Below are positions 63,060-64,000 of a stretch of DNA of 64,000 bases, in pieces. Made by a program: the position numbers and the translations under genes. The stretch's first letter is position 1; each line of letters begins with the position of its first letter. Source of the DNA: Reticulitermes lucifugus (lineage: Eukaryota; Arthropoda; Insecta; Blattodea; Rhinotermitidae); assembly GCA_026260175.1 (NCBI GenBank), contig JAKCWW010000004.1, positions 60,830 to 124,829 on the forward strand. The letters run 5' to 3'. Below the pieces are notes generated by a model that was not told the DNA's origin, did not search any database, and saw nothing but the letters and a program-made list of their open reading frames with translations.

Positions 63060-63900
63060 CTTAGAATGTGGTTCAGTTGCGGTACTTACGAACGACGTAA
63101 TAAACGTTTGGTTTCCACAAAATCAAAGGGACTTACTGACTGTGAGGAAGGGCTCTGCTTGAAGCAGTTACGTCGTTTATACAGTCATGTTACGCGTAAA
63201 GTCCTCAGATGAATGATCAGCCTAAACGATGTAAGAGATGATGGGAGTATTTTATTTATTACTGACGAATATATACGAGTTTTGTTGTAGGAGTGTTTAA
63301 TGTTACTGGACAGTTTCTTCTGCAGATTCTGTACATTTTGCGACCTTGAACACAGTCGATATGCAGGCCCCTATTTTGATGTACTATATCAGGGATACGT
63401 GCCAAAGGCAGAACTGTATTGTTATAATTGAAGGCTGATAGCTGTTCGTGTCATGTTAGCTGCTCTTATTGTGCGACCCTTGTAGTTAGAACGTATTAGT
63501 TGCTAACTACCTATAGTGCCTCTCTGTGCGTAATCATCACAATATTAGATAACAAGTTAACGAGGCACCGTGCATAGTACCCCTGCCCTTGTCTCTCACT
63601 TCTATTGCGAAAGCATTTCCCATCGTGAAGGTTTACAAATTGAATGTGCTACACATTGAAATTCATCCCACAAGCACCACCGTGCACGTATAAAATTGCT
63701 CCCCCTCACCCAGTATATCCTGCAAATAGTGAAACAATTGATTGCTACTGTACAGGACTGTGAGGTATACCGGCGTTTGCGGTACAGAGCGCCAGCTTTA
63801 ATATGAAGTGTTACAGGGGTTCGGGGTCTTGCTGGTGGTTCGGAAACTAAATCATCTAATTTGGGGAAAAGTAACGAAACAATACAGCTGCTAAGCATGA
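63060..63900. other. Anonymous sequence
   Basis: A 98-codon minus frame at 63602-63898 has no recognised motif. Confidence 0.4.
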
Positions 63901-64000
63901 TTGCTTGAATGAAATTAGAGACACACTGAGAGTCGAGGGACTGGAGATTTAAATTATACTTCCCGTTCAGTTACCTTATTGCTTGAATGAAATTAGAGAC
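63900..64000. repeat. Direct repeat with 78-bp spacing at window edge
   Basis: attgcttgaatgaaattaga (continuing gac) occurs at 63900-63922 and again at 63978-64000, where the window ends. The second copy is cut off, so the full length is unknown. It may be the start of a tandem array, or a duplication around a 55-bp insert. Confidence 0.7.

Noticed and set aside
1-64000. CRISPR array, bacterial operons, prophage or host protein-coding gene with exons
   Set aside because: No regularly spaced repeats, no dense coding and no splice-consistent chain of conserved exons. The content is eukaryotic transposon debris.

Overview
This window looks like insect nuclear DNA, either intergenic or from very large introns. 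It is AT-rich and packed with old transposable-element debris. I find no intact gene: the open frames are short, and those I can assign are broken transposon pieces or repeat-derived translations. The SINE at about 31.4 kb and the LINE tails resemble repeats I remember from cockroach (Periplaneta-like) data. Blattodea is therefore my best guess, but it rests on memory.

Layout: 1-9 kb holds a LINE reverse-transcriptase tail, a TACA microsatellite, a SINE split by an assembly gap, a perfect 44-bp inverted repeat, a Harbinger-type wreck with nested hairpins, a LINE 3' end and a SINE. 10-14.1 kb holds three fold-back insertions and a 14-bp-period CA minisatellite. 14.5-22.8 kb is mostly anonymous, with LINE scraps and a SINE with clear target-site duplications. 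22.8-25 kb is a hAT transposase pseudogene (GTF2IRD2/ZBED5-like type) with its 5' terminal inverted repeat. 29-35 kb holds several LINE pieces, including one reverse transcriptase interrupted by a SINE whose target-site duplication is visible. 36.6-37.9 kb holds a mariner fragment, then a fold-back element whose middle is the second assembly gap. 38-50 kb is nearly featureless. 50-63 kb holds more SINEs, a Tc1/mariner-like helix-turn-helix scrap, a long LINE tail and a 0.8-kb fold-back element. The last 100 bases start what may be a 78-bp direct repeat.

The most interesting theme is a set of fold-back (inverted-repeat) insertions. At least four share one architecture: variable 7-12 bp direct repeats outside, a one-sided 25-40 nt tail in the best cases, and inverted arms. 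In three fold-backs plus two solo loci there is an outward-pointing hammerhead-ribozyme-like core: CTGANGA, one extra base, a short covarying stem, GAAA, then a palindrome such as ACATGT. A fourth fold-back carries a decayed version. This resembles the pseudo-LTRs of Penelope-like retroelements, which are known to carry hammerhead motifs. The extra base before stem II is present at every locus, so catalytic activity is uncertain.
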